A DNA stretch of 64,000 nt from Setaria digitata (Eukaryota > Nematoda > Chromadorea > Rhabditida > Setariidae), in the NCBI GenBank assembly GCA_003640385.1, contig RCAB01000118.1, forward strand, positions 86,763-150,762, written 5' to 3'. The translations under genes and the position numbers were made by a program. This document shows positions 26,701-37,566 of this stretch, in pieces (the stretch's first letter is position 1; the number at the start of each line of letters is the position of its first letter). A model generated the notes under the pieces. It did not search any database and was not told where the DNA came from. It was given only the letters and a program-made list of their open reading frames with translations.

Positions 26701-29700
26701 TAGTATTGCTACTGGTGTTGTTCTTGTTATTGTTATCGTTGGTACGAAATATGCTACGGACATGTTCTACGTTGAACGGTTTTACAGATGGTATTGGTGG
26801 TTGTTTCTTAGCATGAAGCATATTGTGAAATTGCTGAACATTTTGCTCAAAAAAATTTCCTATTTGACGCAACGAGGGAGACTGTCTCGGTTGCTCCTTA
26901 GCAGCAGGAAGTGGCGGTGATGAAAAAGTATTCGTAACAGATTCTGCTGCTGCTATTTTGCTCGCCAAAATATCAGCTTTTCTTCGGAATTTCGGGTCTT
27001 GTTCTAATTCTGCACGAACTCCTCTGGCTACATTGAACATTGCTATATTTTCTGGTCCATTATTATCATTACTTTTCAACAAACCTGAATCAGATGTACG
27101 CCTTTGCAGTGGTGCCATTTTTGGTGACGCTACATGATGCAACGTCGCATAATTCTTCCGTCTCTCCAATTGCTGGTAAGCAACTGGCTTCTGTTGTTGC
27201 TGCTGCTCATCAGAAGCAACCTGAGATGCATTAAACTGAGCAGTGCTTCTCACTCGTGTTTCGGGAAAGCTTCCGGACTCATGAATTGGTTGAACACTAT
27301 TACGTCCACTGGTGCTGAAAATTGGTATAGGTTGTGACTGATTTGCCATTCCTTTAGGAATATGCTGCTCAGCAAAAGGTATTGTTGAAGTTGGACGCAG
27401 ATGACTGGTTTGATTACTGGTGCTTGACCTCTGATAGTCTTCCTGATATGGAGTAACATTTTGTGCAGCCTGTTCCAGCTGAGAATGTGATTCTCGAGAC
27501 TGTGTTCTGCGTATCCAAGGCGGTGGTTGTTGATTAGCATGTCGAAGTTGAACCTGGAATACCTTGTTCTTCGAAGGTTGAACACGTAAATCTGATTGTA
27601 AGCTATCCATATTCCGGTCAGAAGCTCCTCCTGAATCATATGAGGAAGTTGTCTTGGATATCTGATAATTTCTCGAAACCACCTCGGACGTCCCTGAGCC
27701 AGCACTACTGTATCGATCCTGCACCACATTCTTGTTAACCCGAAAGAAACCTGATTCTTTAAAAACTTTCGCTTGCTCGGAACTGGTGCTGCTGATAGAA
27801 GTGTGAGCCACTGGTGGTCCAGATGAAGGACCAATACGGTTACTGTCATAAACAGATGCAAAATAAACCGGTGGCGCACTAGAACGTCCACTTTCTGGTC
27901 CTGTTGCTTGCAAACTCGTCATACTGGACGATGAATGCATACTGTTACTCATCGAACGATATGACGTAGAATGCTGTCCAAACGGTCTTGGACTTTGAAA
28001 AAACATTTTCTGCTTGATTCTCCTTTTATAGAGAAATATAGGAGACCAAATAGAAATGAACAAAATTCCTTTTAGAGAAAAGTAATGAATGTAAAGAAGC
28101 CAGTCACAGCCTACGAGATGTAATCCAACTTGGAAGATGCCATTTTCAAATAAATAATCGTTCGAAGAATTTCACAAAAATCCTACAGCCTTACAGTTGA
28201 GGTTTAATGGCGATTTCCCAAGCTCAGGTCTTGTAAATATTGTTTGGATTACATAACCGAACTAAAAAAAAAAACAACCGAATAAATGATAAATGATTAG
28301 AAAATATTAAAATAGAAATTCTACCGCATTTAAAGTATACATCAGTTAATAGACCATCATAAAACCGTGACTGGTAATTCAAGAAGCGACTGTAGTTAAA
28401 GAACTGATTGAATTCTAAAAGTAATTTATTTATTTATATTTTTAAAACAGGGTAAAATTAAAAATGTAGTGAGACAGAGCTCCTCAAAAAGCTTAATTAA
28501 CTTAGCACCTAGTAAACTGCTATGATAAATGAATCAAATGACGATGGCATATGAAGTGAGTTACGTATCTTTTTCCTCAGAAGGCCTATATACGACCTAA
28601 TCTGACAGACAGTAGCAAAACTTTGAGGAGGATCTAAAAGCCTAATAAATTCTTAAAAACCAAATAATGCTTCCTTCCTTCCTACCTGCTAGCAACCAAT
28701 CATCTACTAAGTTGCAACCTTATGCACGGAAACTCTTAAACACCTTAAGAAGTTGGAGCAGAAACATTATCAAGGAAATTTCACAGAAGCAAAATGGGAA
28801 ATTTCAACAACGATCTGTTCCACCAAGCAACTGTTACATAGCATTCAAAAAGCCTGCAGCACTGAACGAACTGTTGTCTTTTTTCTCTTTTTCTCCTCTG
28901 CAAGCACGAAAAGCCAACTTATATTGTTTTCAAAACGGCTGTGCTTGAGGGAGGGCGAAAAACAAACGTTAGAAAACTTTATAAAAGCTCAAAATAGATG
29001 AAGCTAACGAAAAGTTAGAGAGGAAAACAAGCAAAAACTTGTCGACCGATAAAAAGGAGATTTGTTACAAATATAAAATGAAACAGAAAGTTCGCGACAT
29101 CTAAATGCTAGGATATAATGACTCGAAAACAATTTGTGTGTATTTGAAGAAATGGAAATTTACTGAATAAGGAAAGTATTTCAAAAGTTCCCTAAATGTA
29201 AAAATTCATTAGAGTACTCAGAGGGGGAATTAAATTAAATTATTAAATATAATACTTTGATGAATTAAATGATATGGTNGAATGGAAATTTACTGAATAA
29301 GGAAATTATTTCAAAAGTTCCCTAAATGTAAAAATTCATTAGAGTACTCAGAGAGGGAATTAAATTAAATTATTAAATATAATACTTTGATGAATTAAAT
29401 GATATGGTTTAGGATATCACAAAAATCCGCATGAAAAGTACGACCAATTTGACCAGATAAAAATGATGTGATTCTTAAGCCCTCCTTCATCCTCTTTTCA
29501 ATTTTCTCAAATTTTTCAGAAACACTGGTATCAGTGAAATATAATGATTAAGAAAAAAAAAAAAAGTATGGAGGATGATGTCTAATATTAATTGGGATTG
29601 AGAAAAGTTGAACGAAATGATCGTTTAGCTTTTGGCTGTTGGCAGAAAGTACTGCTGCAGTAGTTTTGCCCGCAATTGCGGTTCCTATTGCTATAACACT

Positions 29701-31609
29701 CTGTCTATGTTCCTAAAGAAATCAAAGGAGAGAAGGCAAAAAAAAAAAAGTATAACAGGAAAAATTAATATAGTGCTTCAGGGTGAGAACAAGCTTATTC
29801 ACGATTCCTATAAGAACAATGCCAACATCTCATCAGTATTCGTTGCAGTTGTTTGCCTCACAGAAGGTATGTTCACACCAACACCATAACTAATGCTATC
29901 ACCATCATCAGCGTACTTCATTTTGCGTTTCGCTCATTCATCTGGTGGCCAACGAAGATGCAACTCACAAAAATGCTCTAAAACATTTTAACATTTCCGC
30001 TTCCACATATATATATATATATACATATCACGTACACAAATTACCACTGTACACACAACTATACGATATCATCGTAACTGTTCGCGTATCCTAAATAAAC
30101 TTTGTTTGAATTTTATACTTTTTTTGTGAAACTTGACTTCAACCGAAGTCCTAGCTACTAATTAGAATAAAACGATTAAATATAATTTTATGCAATCACA
30201 AATCGTTTTGGATTATTACGGTTAGATGTTCTGCTGAATTATTGGGAAATCTTACAATTCCGTTACCTATAATGGGTAGGACATTAAGAGAACACTAGTA
30301 AAACAAAAATTGATAATTCAGTAATATTTTGGTAAAAGTAAAAAGAGAAATAAAAAAAAGATTAAAAAAAAAAGGAGAGAAATAAAAAAAGAGAAATCAT
30401 GCATAAGGAAAGGAGGTAGAAAAGGACGAAATATTACCAAATTTTTAAATAAAAGAGAACAAATTAAAGACATGAACAAATGGATTTTATCTGCCTCCTC
30501 ACTATCTTATCAAGAAGTGTTATCACACAGAAGTGTTACCATCATAATATTATTTATTCTACGATAAGTCTTCAATGCGAACTGTCACTTTTAAAAAACA
30601 TTTGCAAACCAAACAAATATTTCACATATTTCTTATTGCATGTTGTAATTTCCAAGAGTACAATTCCTCGAATATATTAAATGCAAGAGACCCCTAACTA
30701 TATTTATTTAAGGTTTGAAGTATATTTCTCAATAATTTTAATTCTTGATTCATTTGAAGTATTGTTCATAAACTATTTCTTATTTACTTATATATGCTAG
30801 TCAAACTGTATAGCCTCACCCGAATTATTGGAAGTTAATTGCAGGTTTCAAATCACGAAAACATTTCTTATCAATTTACAGCAGAAGTACTGATTATATA
30901 TCAAGTCATTACTCATTATCTCAAGTCTCAGTCTTATTAACATATTCCAGATAATGCCCAATTTTTACACTGGACGGTAAATCAAATTTCAGTTAGTAGC
31001 GATAATATCTAATCCTCTTGTTCAAAATATGCCAAATCTTCGTTATCAACAGTGAAAAAGAATTCTAAAAATCATCTTTTCTGTACGTCTTACTCACTAA
31101 TTATTTCTTTCACTCCATCTGTTGTGTTAAGCGACCAGAATAAAGTGCTAGAACTTTGTTTCCACTCTTTTTTTTCTGAATGCATTCTCTGGACAGTTAG
31201 GGTTGAAAAGAAGGAAAAAAGGAATAGAAAAATACTACAGCAAAAGACGCAACTCTTATTTCAAACCTTGGAGATGAAATTTACTCTAATTATCTTTTGT
31301 TAGCCTTGTTACACTAACTTTATTGTACTTTCAATTAATGTTTCGAGTTTGAGTAAATGCTCAAAATGATTTTACACTTTTAGGAGAGCGAAAAATAGGA
31401 GACCTAATATTGACATTGTGTGCTCAAAATAGAGGGTAAATGAGTTGATGAAATCAAAACTTACAAGCAATCGTCGGTGGCGGTGTGCCGCTCCCTGTAG
31501 GTTTCGGTGCCAAAGTCGGTTTCTGAGCACCTAGTGCTTCCAGACGCAACGTTGCCGTTTCAAGTCGTTGCACTAATTTTTCCAAATTGTATGCTGCATT
31601 CGTATTCAT
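20788..31609 (-). CDS. cas-1: Adenylyl cyclase-associated protein (CAP), standard form
   Basis: Actin-monomer recycling factor. It helps cofilin sever filaments and exchanges nucleotide on G-actin. Minus-strand exons in order: 31465-31609, 25240-25349, 24719-24940, 24445-24534, 24139-24240, 23408-23498, 22864-23027, 22256-22381, 22058-22150, 21707-21820, 21380-21526 and 20788-20868, all phase-consistent, giving 494 residues. Residues 1-40 hold the oligomerisation/cyclase helix ([19 protein letters not shown]). 49-223 is the helical folded domain ([26 protein letters not shown]). About 243-254 is a poly-Pro stretch (profilin site). 265-308 is WH2-like ([20 protein letters not shown]...MQTHKNP). 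330-494 is the beta-helix CARP domain ([31 protein letters not shown]), ending TVSDIC. The ATG at 31609 follows an acceptor (TATTTCAG) with exon start 31651, likely a spliced-leader site. The symbol follows the C. elegans muscle paralogue; cas-2 is the alternative. Confidence 0.94.
26038..28006 (-). CDS. Alternative giant 5' coding exon of CAP: 656-residue disordered extension
   Basis: A single open exon in the first CAP intron, same strand. The ATG at 28006-28004 sits three bases after an acceptor-like AATCAAGCAG (exon start 28009). The frame stays open for 656 codons and ends at a strong donor A|GTAAGT (phase 1). The standard first CAP exon also ends in phase 1, and CAP exon 2 begins with the two bases that complete either codon, so splicing would give an in-frame protein of about 1,102 residues. 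Unspliced, it would stop only six codons past the junction (TAA). The protein is rich in Ser, Gln, Asn and Pro, with a Q5 run, an Asn/Thr-rich stretch, two short helix-prone parts ([37 protein letters not shown]) and KRVAF near its C end. No catalytic domain recognised. A separate nested gene is the alternative. Confidence 0.75.
28010..31464. other. First-intron DNA of CAP upstream of the giant exon
   Basis: About 3.4 kb of intron for the standard form, and by position the promoter region of the long form. It contains an assembly duplication around N 29279, a TA run at 30007-30022, and no convincing exon. Small open frames (for example 28667-28948 + and 29632-29889 +) lack splice context or family resemblance. 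Confidence 0.6.
29151..29408. repeat. Direct duplication around a single N (assembly overlap)
   Basis: About 128 bases at 29151-29278 recur at 29281-29408 with N at 29279 between. I see two differences (GGAAAG/GGAAAT and GAGGGG/GAGAGG). This looks like overlapping contig ends or two haplotypes placed in tandem. Confidence 0.85.
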
Positions 31610-32624
31610 CGTTGCTTTCAATTCTCTTGTATGTACATACAATTCAGCTGCCTGAAATATAAACCGCAGATTTACATAACATCTGTAAATGTATAACAAT
31701 TACTGCGAAAAAAAAACAGAAAAAAGAAAAAAGATAGAAATATAATAATAGTTTGCCATTAAAAAACAATCCACGAAGGAATCAAAATTCCGTGGAGAAA
31801 AAAAGGTTTGAAAGTTATAGTGGTGTGCAAAATTAGAAACCAGAGTTACTGCCACATAAATAAATGACAATTTGAAGGAAACTTCCATTTAATCTACATG
31901 ATCAAAATCAAAATAAGCAGGAACAGACACCACAAATACCAATTTAAGTGCATTCTCTTGAAAAAAAAAATATTTAATGCAGAACAAGTAATAAGCCTAG
32001 CAATTTTGAAAGAAATATCTATCATTTTTCAAGATTTTAAATATAAAATAGCAAACAAAAGGATTAACTTAAGCATATGGCCTGATCTTAACGTCATTGA
32101 AATTTCAAATCATTACACAAGAGAAATGTTTGGAAAAAACGCGGCCATGAGTCATCATTTCGTGAAAACATATATTTCATTGGTAGTAAGCACGATTTAA
32201 TGCAACTTAATTGCCATCATATTCAAGTACTCTCCTATAAATACTTATTGCATTACACTTATACAATTATATCCTATGGCACTAGCTCAATTACATGGGT
32301 GAAACTGAATAGAGACAATAAATATCGGAAAATAAAAATAGTTCCTGGTGTAGATAGCGTAATTAACAAAGGAAGATAAAATATGATAATTACTAGGTTA
32401 TTAGGTTAGTTCATTATTAGATCCCTTCAATTATTAGGTTTATATAAAATATTAAAAAAAAAAACCCCATCATTTTTCATCGCTTTATACATTACCTATC
32501 AATACATAGATTAAACGAATTCATCAAAAAAAAAAAAAGACTCAAGTTGATCCTAGAAATTTCATTTGTCAAAAAAAAAAAAAATGATAACTATACCATA
32601 TTGGTAATATTATAGATAATAATT

Positions 32625-33148
32625 TCATGAAAGAAAAGATGAAATGTATAATTTTAGAAAGTATGAAATTGTATAATTTTAATTAATTACACAGATATCT
32701 AATAGAGAAGTTACAAAATATAAAAAAAAAAAAAAAAGGATTCCATTGGGCTTAGTGTAACAATTCGAAAATGAGAAAAAAGAATTTTCAATTACAAGAT
32801 CCAAAAGTAAATTGTCGCAAGGATTGAATAGTTATCTTCTGGATACTGGATAGTTCTCCGGTAGCATTCCGGATACTGAATCCAAAAATNTCATGAAAGA
32901 AAAGATGAAATGTATAATTTTAGAAAGTATGAAATTGTATAATTTTAATTAATTACACAGATATCTAATAGAGAAGTTACAAAATATAAAAAAAAGGAGT
33001 TCCATTGGACTTAGTGTAACAATTCGAAAATGAGAAAAAAGAATTTTCAATTACAAGATCCAAAAGTAAATTGTCGCAAGGATTGAATAGTTATCTTCTG
33101 GATACTGGATAGTTCTCCGGTAGCATTCCGGATACTGAATCCAAAAAT
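32625..33148. repeat. Direct duplication around a single N (assembly overlap or allelic tandem)
   Basis: About 265 bases at 32625-32889 recur at 32891-33148, N at 32890. The copies differ in poly-A length and in a few bases (GGATTCCATTGGG versus GGAGTTCCATTGGA). Either an unmerged overlap or two alleles. Confidence 0.85.
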
Positions 33149-33299
33149 AGCTCCAATCTAACCGAACCGATCAATTAGCACCACCGAAAGTTGAAGAAGC
33201 TAAAGAGCAAAAGACACGATGACTCATACGGCATTTGGCTTAATCGACAAATGTCGACTCATTCAGTCCCACCATCCAATCCTTTCCTGTAATCTCTTT

Positions 33300-33657
33300 T
33301 CCTCTGCCTCTTTTGCTATGCGGGGGAGTGTGTGGGCGTAAGTGTCTACGCGGGGTTATTGAATGCCCATATTTACGCGGTTTACGCGTAGCTGTCAAGT
33401 AATACCGCAGAAGTGTCTGTACGGGAATGCCTGTGTAAGAGTGTGCGTGGGCGTAATTATGGGATTGTATGCGTGGATGTCAAGGTGAGGACACGTATGT
33501 GGGTGTAAATGTTTACAGATCCAACTGTACGCGTGGGCGTGAAGGTAAGGGTGCATGTGACAGGTGTGGCATCTATGTAGTAGTCACTCAAAGCGTTTGT
33601 GCGTAGGCGCACTTGTGTGGGTGTTCATACGTAGGCGTGTAATGCATAATTTCAGGC

Positions 33658-33711
<54 letters not shown>
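33300..33711 (+). repeat. Degenerate GTGNGGGCGTAA-type minisatellite running into a (GT)n microsatellite
   Basis: Related words GTGTGGGCGTAAGT, GCGTGGGCGTAATT, GTGGGTGTAAATG, GCGTGGGCGTGAAG and GTAGGCGTGTAATG recur every 30-60 bases from about 33325. Pure GT follows at 33660-33711 up to the gap. The top strand is strongly G/T-skewed, with many CpG in otherwise CpG-poor DNA. Confidence 0.75.
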
Positions 33712-33764
33712 NNNNNNNNNNNNNNNNNNNNNNNNNNNNNNNNNNNNNNNNNNNNNNNNNNNNN
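33712..33764. other. Assembly gap (53 N)
   Basis: A run of 53 N directly after the GT microsatellite; the sequence resumes with GTAGTATGTGTATAG. Gap length is an estimate at best, and linkage across it should not be taken for granted. Confidence 0.99.
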
Positions 33765-33923
33765 GTAGTATGTGTATAGCTGTGACTCTCTGTGTGGTGA
33801 TTGTTTACCTATTCATTTACTTAAAAAATGTTAATTAGATAGACAGGTGTCATACTCACAAACATTACAAACTTTAATAGGAAGTATTTTAGCAGCTTCT
33901 TGTCTTTTTTTCCTCAATTTCAG

Positions 33924-34040
33924 CAAGTTATCCGAGATGAAAATTGCAATATCGGTGGAAATTTGGGCAGAGAACTGTTGCCTGGAACAAATCCAGTTTA
34001 CATCCTGAATGGAACAATTTTAAATTTCGCCATAAAATAG
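33924..34040 (+). CDS. Orphan 3' terminal exon, product not recognised
   Basis: A textbook acceptor (TTTTTTTCCTCAATTTCAG) at 33905-33923 is followed by 38 codons and TAG at 34038-34040. The peptide (QVIRDENCNIGGNLGRELLP, then GTNPVYILNGTILNFAIK) has balanced, protein-like composition, and the DNA is clearly less AT-rich than its flanks. I find no upstream exons on this strand between the CAP start and the gap. They may lie in the gap, be in unrecognised small exons, or have been lost by a scaffold misjoin. Family unknown. Confidence 0.4.
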   Translation, partial: QVIRDENCNIGGNLGRELLPGTNPVYILNGTILNFAIK

Positions 34041-37000
34041 AGAGTAGAATTGATTTTGAACTAGAACTTTTCAAGAATGCTATAATTTCTGGTTAAGATA
34101 AGCGAATGAGTGTATATCTATATATTCCTGTCGGTAAATAAATTTTAACCCATGCTAAATTGCTTAAGTTAGCCGAAGGTAAGGTGAGGTATTAATATTA
34201 ATTAATGAAAAGTATGGGGAAAAAAAATAAAATATGAAATTATATTTTTGGTTTTCTATAACCAAAGTTATAAAACATGTGAAATGAACTTGTTGAATAC
34301 AGCAGTAGATACAACGTAAATGAATCTTGTATTATGTAAATATCAACCTGCTGAAAGAAAAAAAAGAAAAAGTAAGTGAATTAATTTGTTATAAATTTGT
34401 ATTATTATTAATTAATAATGTATAAGAAGTATGAAACTTGTTCGGATAAATGGATGGTTTTTTTTTCAGTAAATTTGAAAAAGAAAATTGTAAAAGATAA
34501 ATTAGTAAAATTCTATTTCTTTAATCAGAGTGAATTATGTCAGATTACTTAGGAGCAATTTTGAACTTTCAAAAAAAAAAAAAAAAATGCTAATGCTAAA
34601 TTCTCTTTTTTTTATTAATAATATTTGGAGTAAATAAAGTTAAAAAAAAAAAAATTAATTCAGAATCAAAAAGAAAATTTCCTCTCCAATTCAATACATC
34701 CTGATACATTTTGTATAAATTATTTAAGTTAAATTAAAAAAAAAATAAATAACAGATAAGCAATTATATCAACTGAATTTGTTCGTCTATTTTGAGTGGT
34801 TGAAGTTAACATGAAGTAATGATTGAAAATTACATTATTTGAAAAAAAAAACAAAAACAAAAGAAAGAAATATTTAACAGTCGAATGAATTTGCATTTAA
34901 TGACCAGCATAAATACAAATATGAATTTACCTTAATATGAGGATTGAAAATATGCAAATGAGGACTGAAAAGTATAAATATTTATATTTGTTATATGAAA
35001 TTTTGATAATTTTTAAATTTTTAACATGAAGAGTTGCAGTAATCAAAAAAAGCAATAGTATTTTATTGTTTTCTAACTATGCATCCTAGAAACATATTAT
35101 AAATGATAATGATATTAAAATTAATGATAGCAGAATAAATAAATAAATATTTACATTCTTATGAAGTGTTAATAATATCATGGAGAAAATGAAAAGAGAA
35201 AAAAACAGTAGCAAATGTTCAAATTTATTTCTAAACTTTTTTATTTTATTTTTTTTTTTTTTTTTTGAATTCGGAAAATTGATGATAAGAATGAAAATGG
35301 TGTAGCAGCTTAGTAAAAGAAGACATTAGCTGAGGATTTGGTCTTTAAAAATTCAATTCGATCGAAGTTTGTACCACACAGTAAGAAGAGTAAATGAAGT
35401 GGAACACCTGACAAACACACACACAGGGAGGGACAGACTGACAGACAAGATAGATCTAATTGTTGAAATATATTTAGTTCTTTTTTTTTTCTCTCTCTCT
35501 CTCTCTCTCTCTAAATACTTGTATTGAATATAGTTTTACGTGAGGATACATATCAGTTAATTAATGATTTGGGAGATGAAAGACAAAGATCATTTTTGAA
35601 ACGATGTGATCGTATAAAATCGATCTGATCCATTGTCACGTGATGGAAGAGGAAAGTATTATTTATTCTACGTGAAAATTCGCATAAGAAACGGCGTAAT
35701 TGTGTAGAATAAATCCGATCATATTGTGACGTGATCACTTCCGTGGTACTAATAATTGTGGCAAAGGAAAGATGAATGAGAATTTTTCATCGCAAATGAA
35801 AATTTAAAATAAATTTATCCAATTAGAATATTAGTAAGATTGTTTTTTTTTTTTTTCTACAGAATTAATTTCAAATTCAACAATTTATTTCTACGAGAAA
35901 AATCCATGCTTTGCCAAGATATATCGAGAGCGAAATATTATATTTTTCCAGGAAATTAATTCAATTTTAACTCATCAGTCAAGTTTCAGCAACTTTCAGT
36001 AGAATATATTTATTATTTATCAGTTCGAATTTGTTAAAGTAATGCGAAAGTAATTGGTTTTTATTTTAATTTCTTCTTTATTGCTTGAAATTCCCTAGTG
36101 AATGGTATTCATGAGGCAATGATTATGATAAGATATCATTCAAATGCCATTTGAAGTTATCCCTGTTGGATTCAGAATTCATGTTGCTCGCATTCTTTCA
36201 GAATCAGAATGCTATCATTATCATTGCTAAGTATCAGAAAATGCTTCAACAAAAAGCACAAAACAACTTCTCGTCTTTGATCTAAATGATTGATTAACTT
36301 CAAAGAGAAAGTTTTGCTGTTTTTTCTTTTCTTTCGTTCTGTTTTCGTCTCTTTTTCTTTTTTTTTGTTTTTAATTTAGCAACTAACAATTGATTTTTAT
36401 CAAGTTTGATTTGTGTTTGTTTGACTAAAAAAAAAAAAAAAAAAGGAAAGAAATCAAGATAAAAAGAGGATTTTCAAAAGATAATACCGCATTTGATAAC
36501 CGCAGTATAATCACTTCCTAAGTTATCATCTATTTTCTAAATTATCAAACTCTACACATCAATTTAATTAATTGATTTTAATAACTGTTCGGTTTTGTTA
36601 ACAATGATTTATATCATTTTAATAAAATGAAAAATATATTTTAATTAATTTACTTGAATTCTATAAAAGTAATTACAGTATTTTTATGCGTGTATTTACG
36701 TGTGCATCTTTATGTGCGTGTCTACTAATACACGGGTGCAACTGATCACGTGTATACGTGTACACATGTATATCTTCAAACACATGGGTAAATCTTATTT
36801 ACACGTGTTAGACGCGTTCGTGTTAATCATGGGTGTACTGCTTTTATACATATATATTTAGATGCACTTGTTGGTACATGAACAGAGATTTACGTACTTA
36901 CGTCTCTCTCAATATACGGATATATCTTACGTTTATTCTCGTGCGTGTGAGTATGTGCAATACAGAGACGTGCAACATATAATGATATTATACATTCGTC

Positions 37001-37218
37001 ATTAAGTTAAATAAGTTGTAAAAGTATAAAAAGGCTATTATTAATGAATTTATTAATCTTAAAAGTAATTCTTTTGTTGTTTTATTATCAAAAATTTTTT
37101 CCCTCTTCATTGTTTCGTCCTTTATTTCATTATTTTCTTTAATTTTATCAATAAAACTGTTAGAAAAAAAACAAACAAACAAAAAAAAAAAAAAAAAACA
37201 AACAGAAAGCAAACTAAC
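34041..37218. other. AT-rich non-coding stretch
   Basis: Poly-A/poly-T rich, with a CT run at 35491-35512 and a diverged repeat pair with an inverted repeat at 35590-35740 (see findings). At 36680-36965 there is a patch rich in ACGTGT/ACACGT words. No supported exon. Confidence 0.55.
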
Positions 37219-37566
37219 AGTGTGGTAAGAAATTGATGATGGCGTAATGAAGGAATCACAGAGATGTTCTGATCCATCATAGTGATCAAATGATTGGCTC
37301 AGTACGGTACTAAGATCAAGCTCCCAGTTACGTGGATGACAAGGTGAGGGAATTGGTGTTATCGTTGTTTCATCGTAGCATACAATTCCGGAATTTGTAG
37401 GAGATCTTATCAGGGAAGAATGATTTTCTTGTTTGTTACAAAAGAGTACCGCTGAGGAACCAATTTTTTTTTTTGAAATATTCTTTTGTTGCCCAGTTGG
37501 ATAATCATTTTTGAAGTGGTATTTTCGTTGGCAGCAACGACAGAAAAATTCCCAAATAAATGACAT
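37219..37566 (-). CDS. Probable first coding exon of an unrecognised gene (116 codons)
   Basis: Starts ATG at 37566-37564 and stays open through MSFIWEFFCRCCQRKYHF, then a polar stretch with RSPTNSGIVCYDETTITP and HPRNWELDLSTVLSQSF, to CDSFITPSSISYHT. There a donor-like ACT|GTTAGT ends the exon in phase 0. Beyond this point the frame runs into poly-F/low-complexity sequence, which supports the exon ending there. The Cys cluster near the N terminus (C9, C11, C12) could be lipidated (inference). No downstream exons were found on the minus strand between 37.2 and 33.8 kb. Function unknown. Confidence 0.45.

Larger units (their letters stand above)
31652..33923. other. Region upstream of CAP up to the orphan terminal exon
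   Basis: Should hold the CAP promoter. It contains poly-A runs, the duplication around N 32890, a moderately GC-richer stretch from about 33150, a degenerate GTGTGGGCGT-rich segment, then a GT microsatellite and a 53-N gap. No convincing exon is seen. Confidence 0.55.

Noticed and set aside
26379..27337. Several plus-strand open frames of 60-90 codons
   Set aside because: They lie wholly on the opposite strand of the long CAP-side exon and are shadows of its codon use; no splice context or family resemblance.
27250..27891. 213-codon minus-strand frame overlapping the giant exon
   Set aside because: Out-of-frame shadow of the 656-codon frame; the main frame is longer, has the splice sites and the CAP-compatible phase.
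29632..29889. 85-codon plus-strand frame and an overlapping hydrophobic frame ([20 protein letters not shown])
   Set aside because: Tempting as a membrane segment, but no acceptor, donor or neighbouring exon supports it.
35534..35627. Possible 31-codon terminal exon after TATAG on the plus strand (LREDTYQLINDLGDERQ...)
   Set aside because: It overlaps an equally open minus-strand frame and lies in a diverged repeat; the acceptor is weak.
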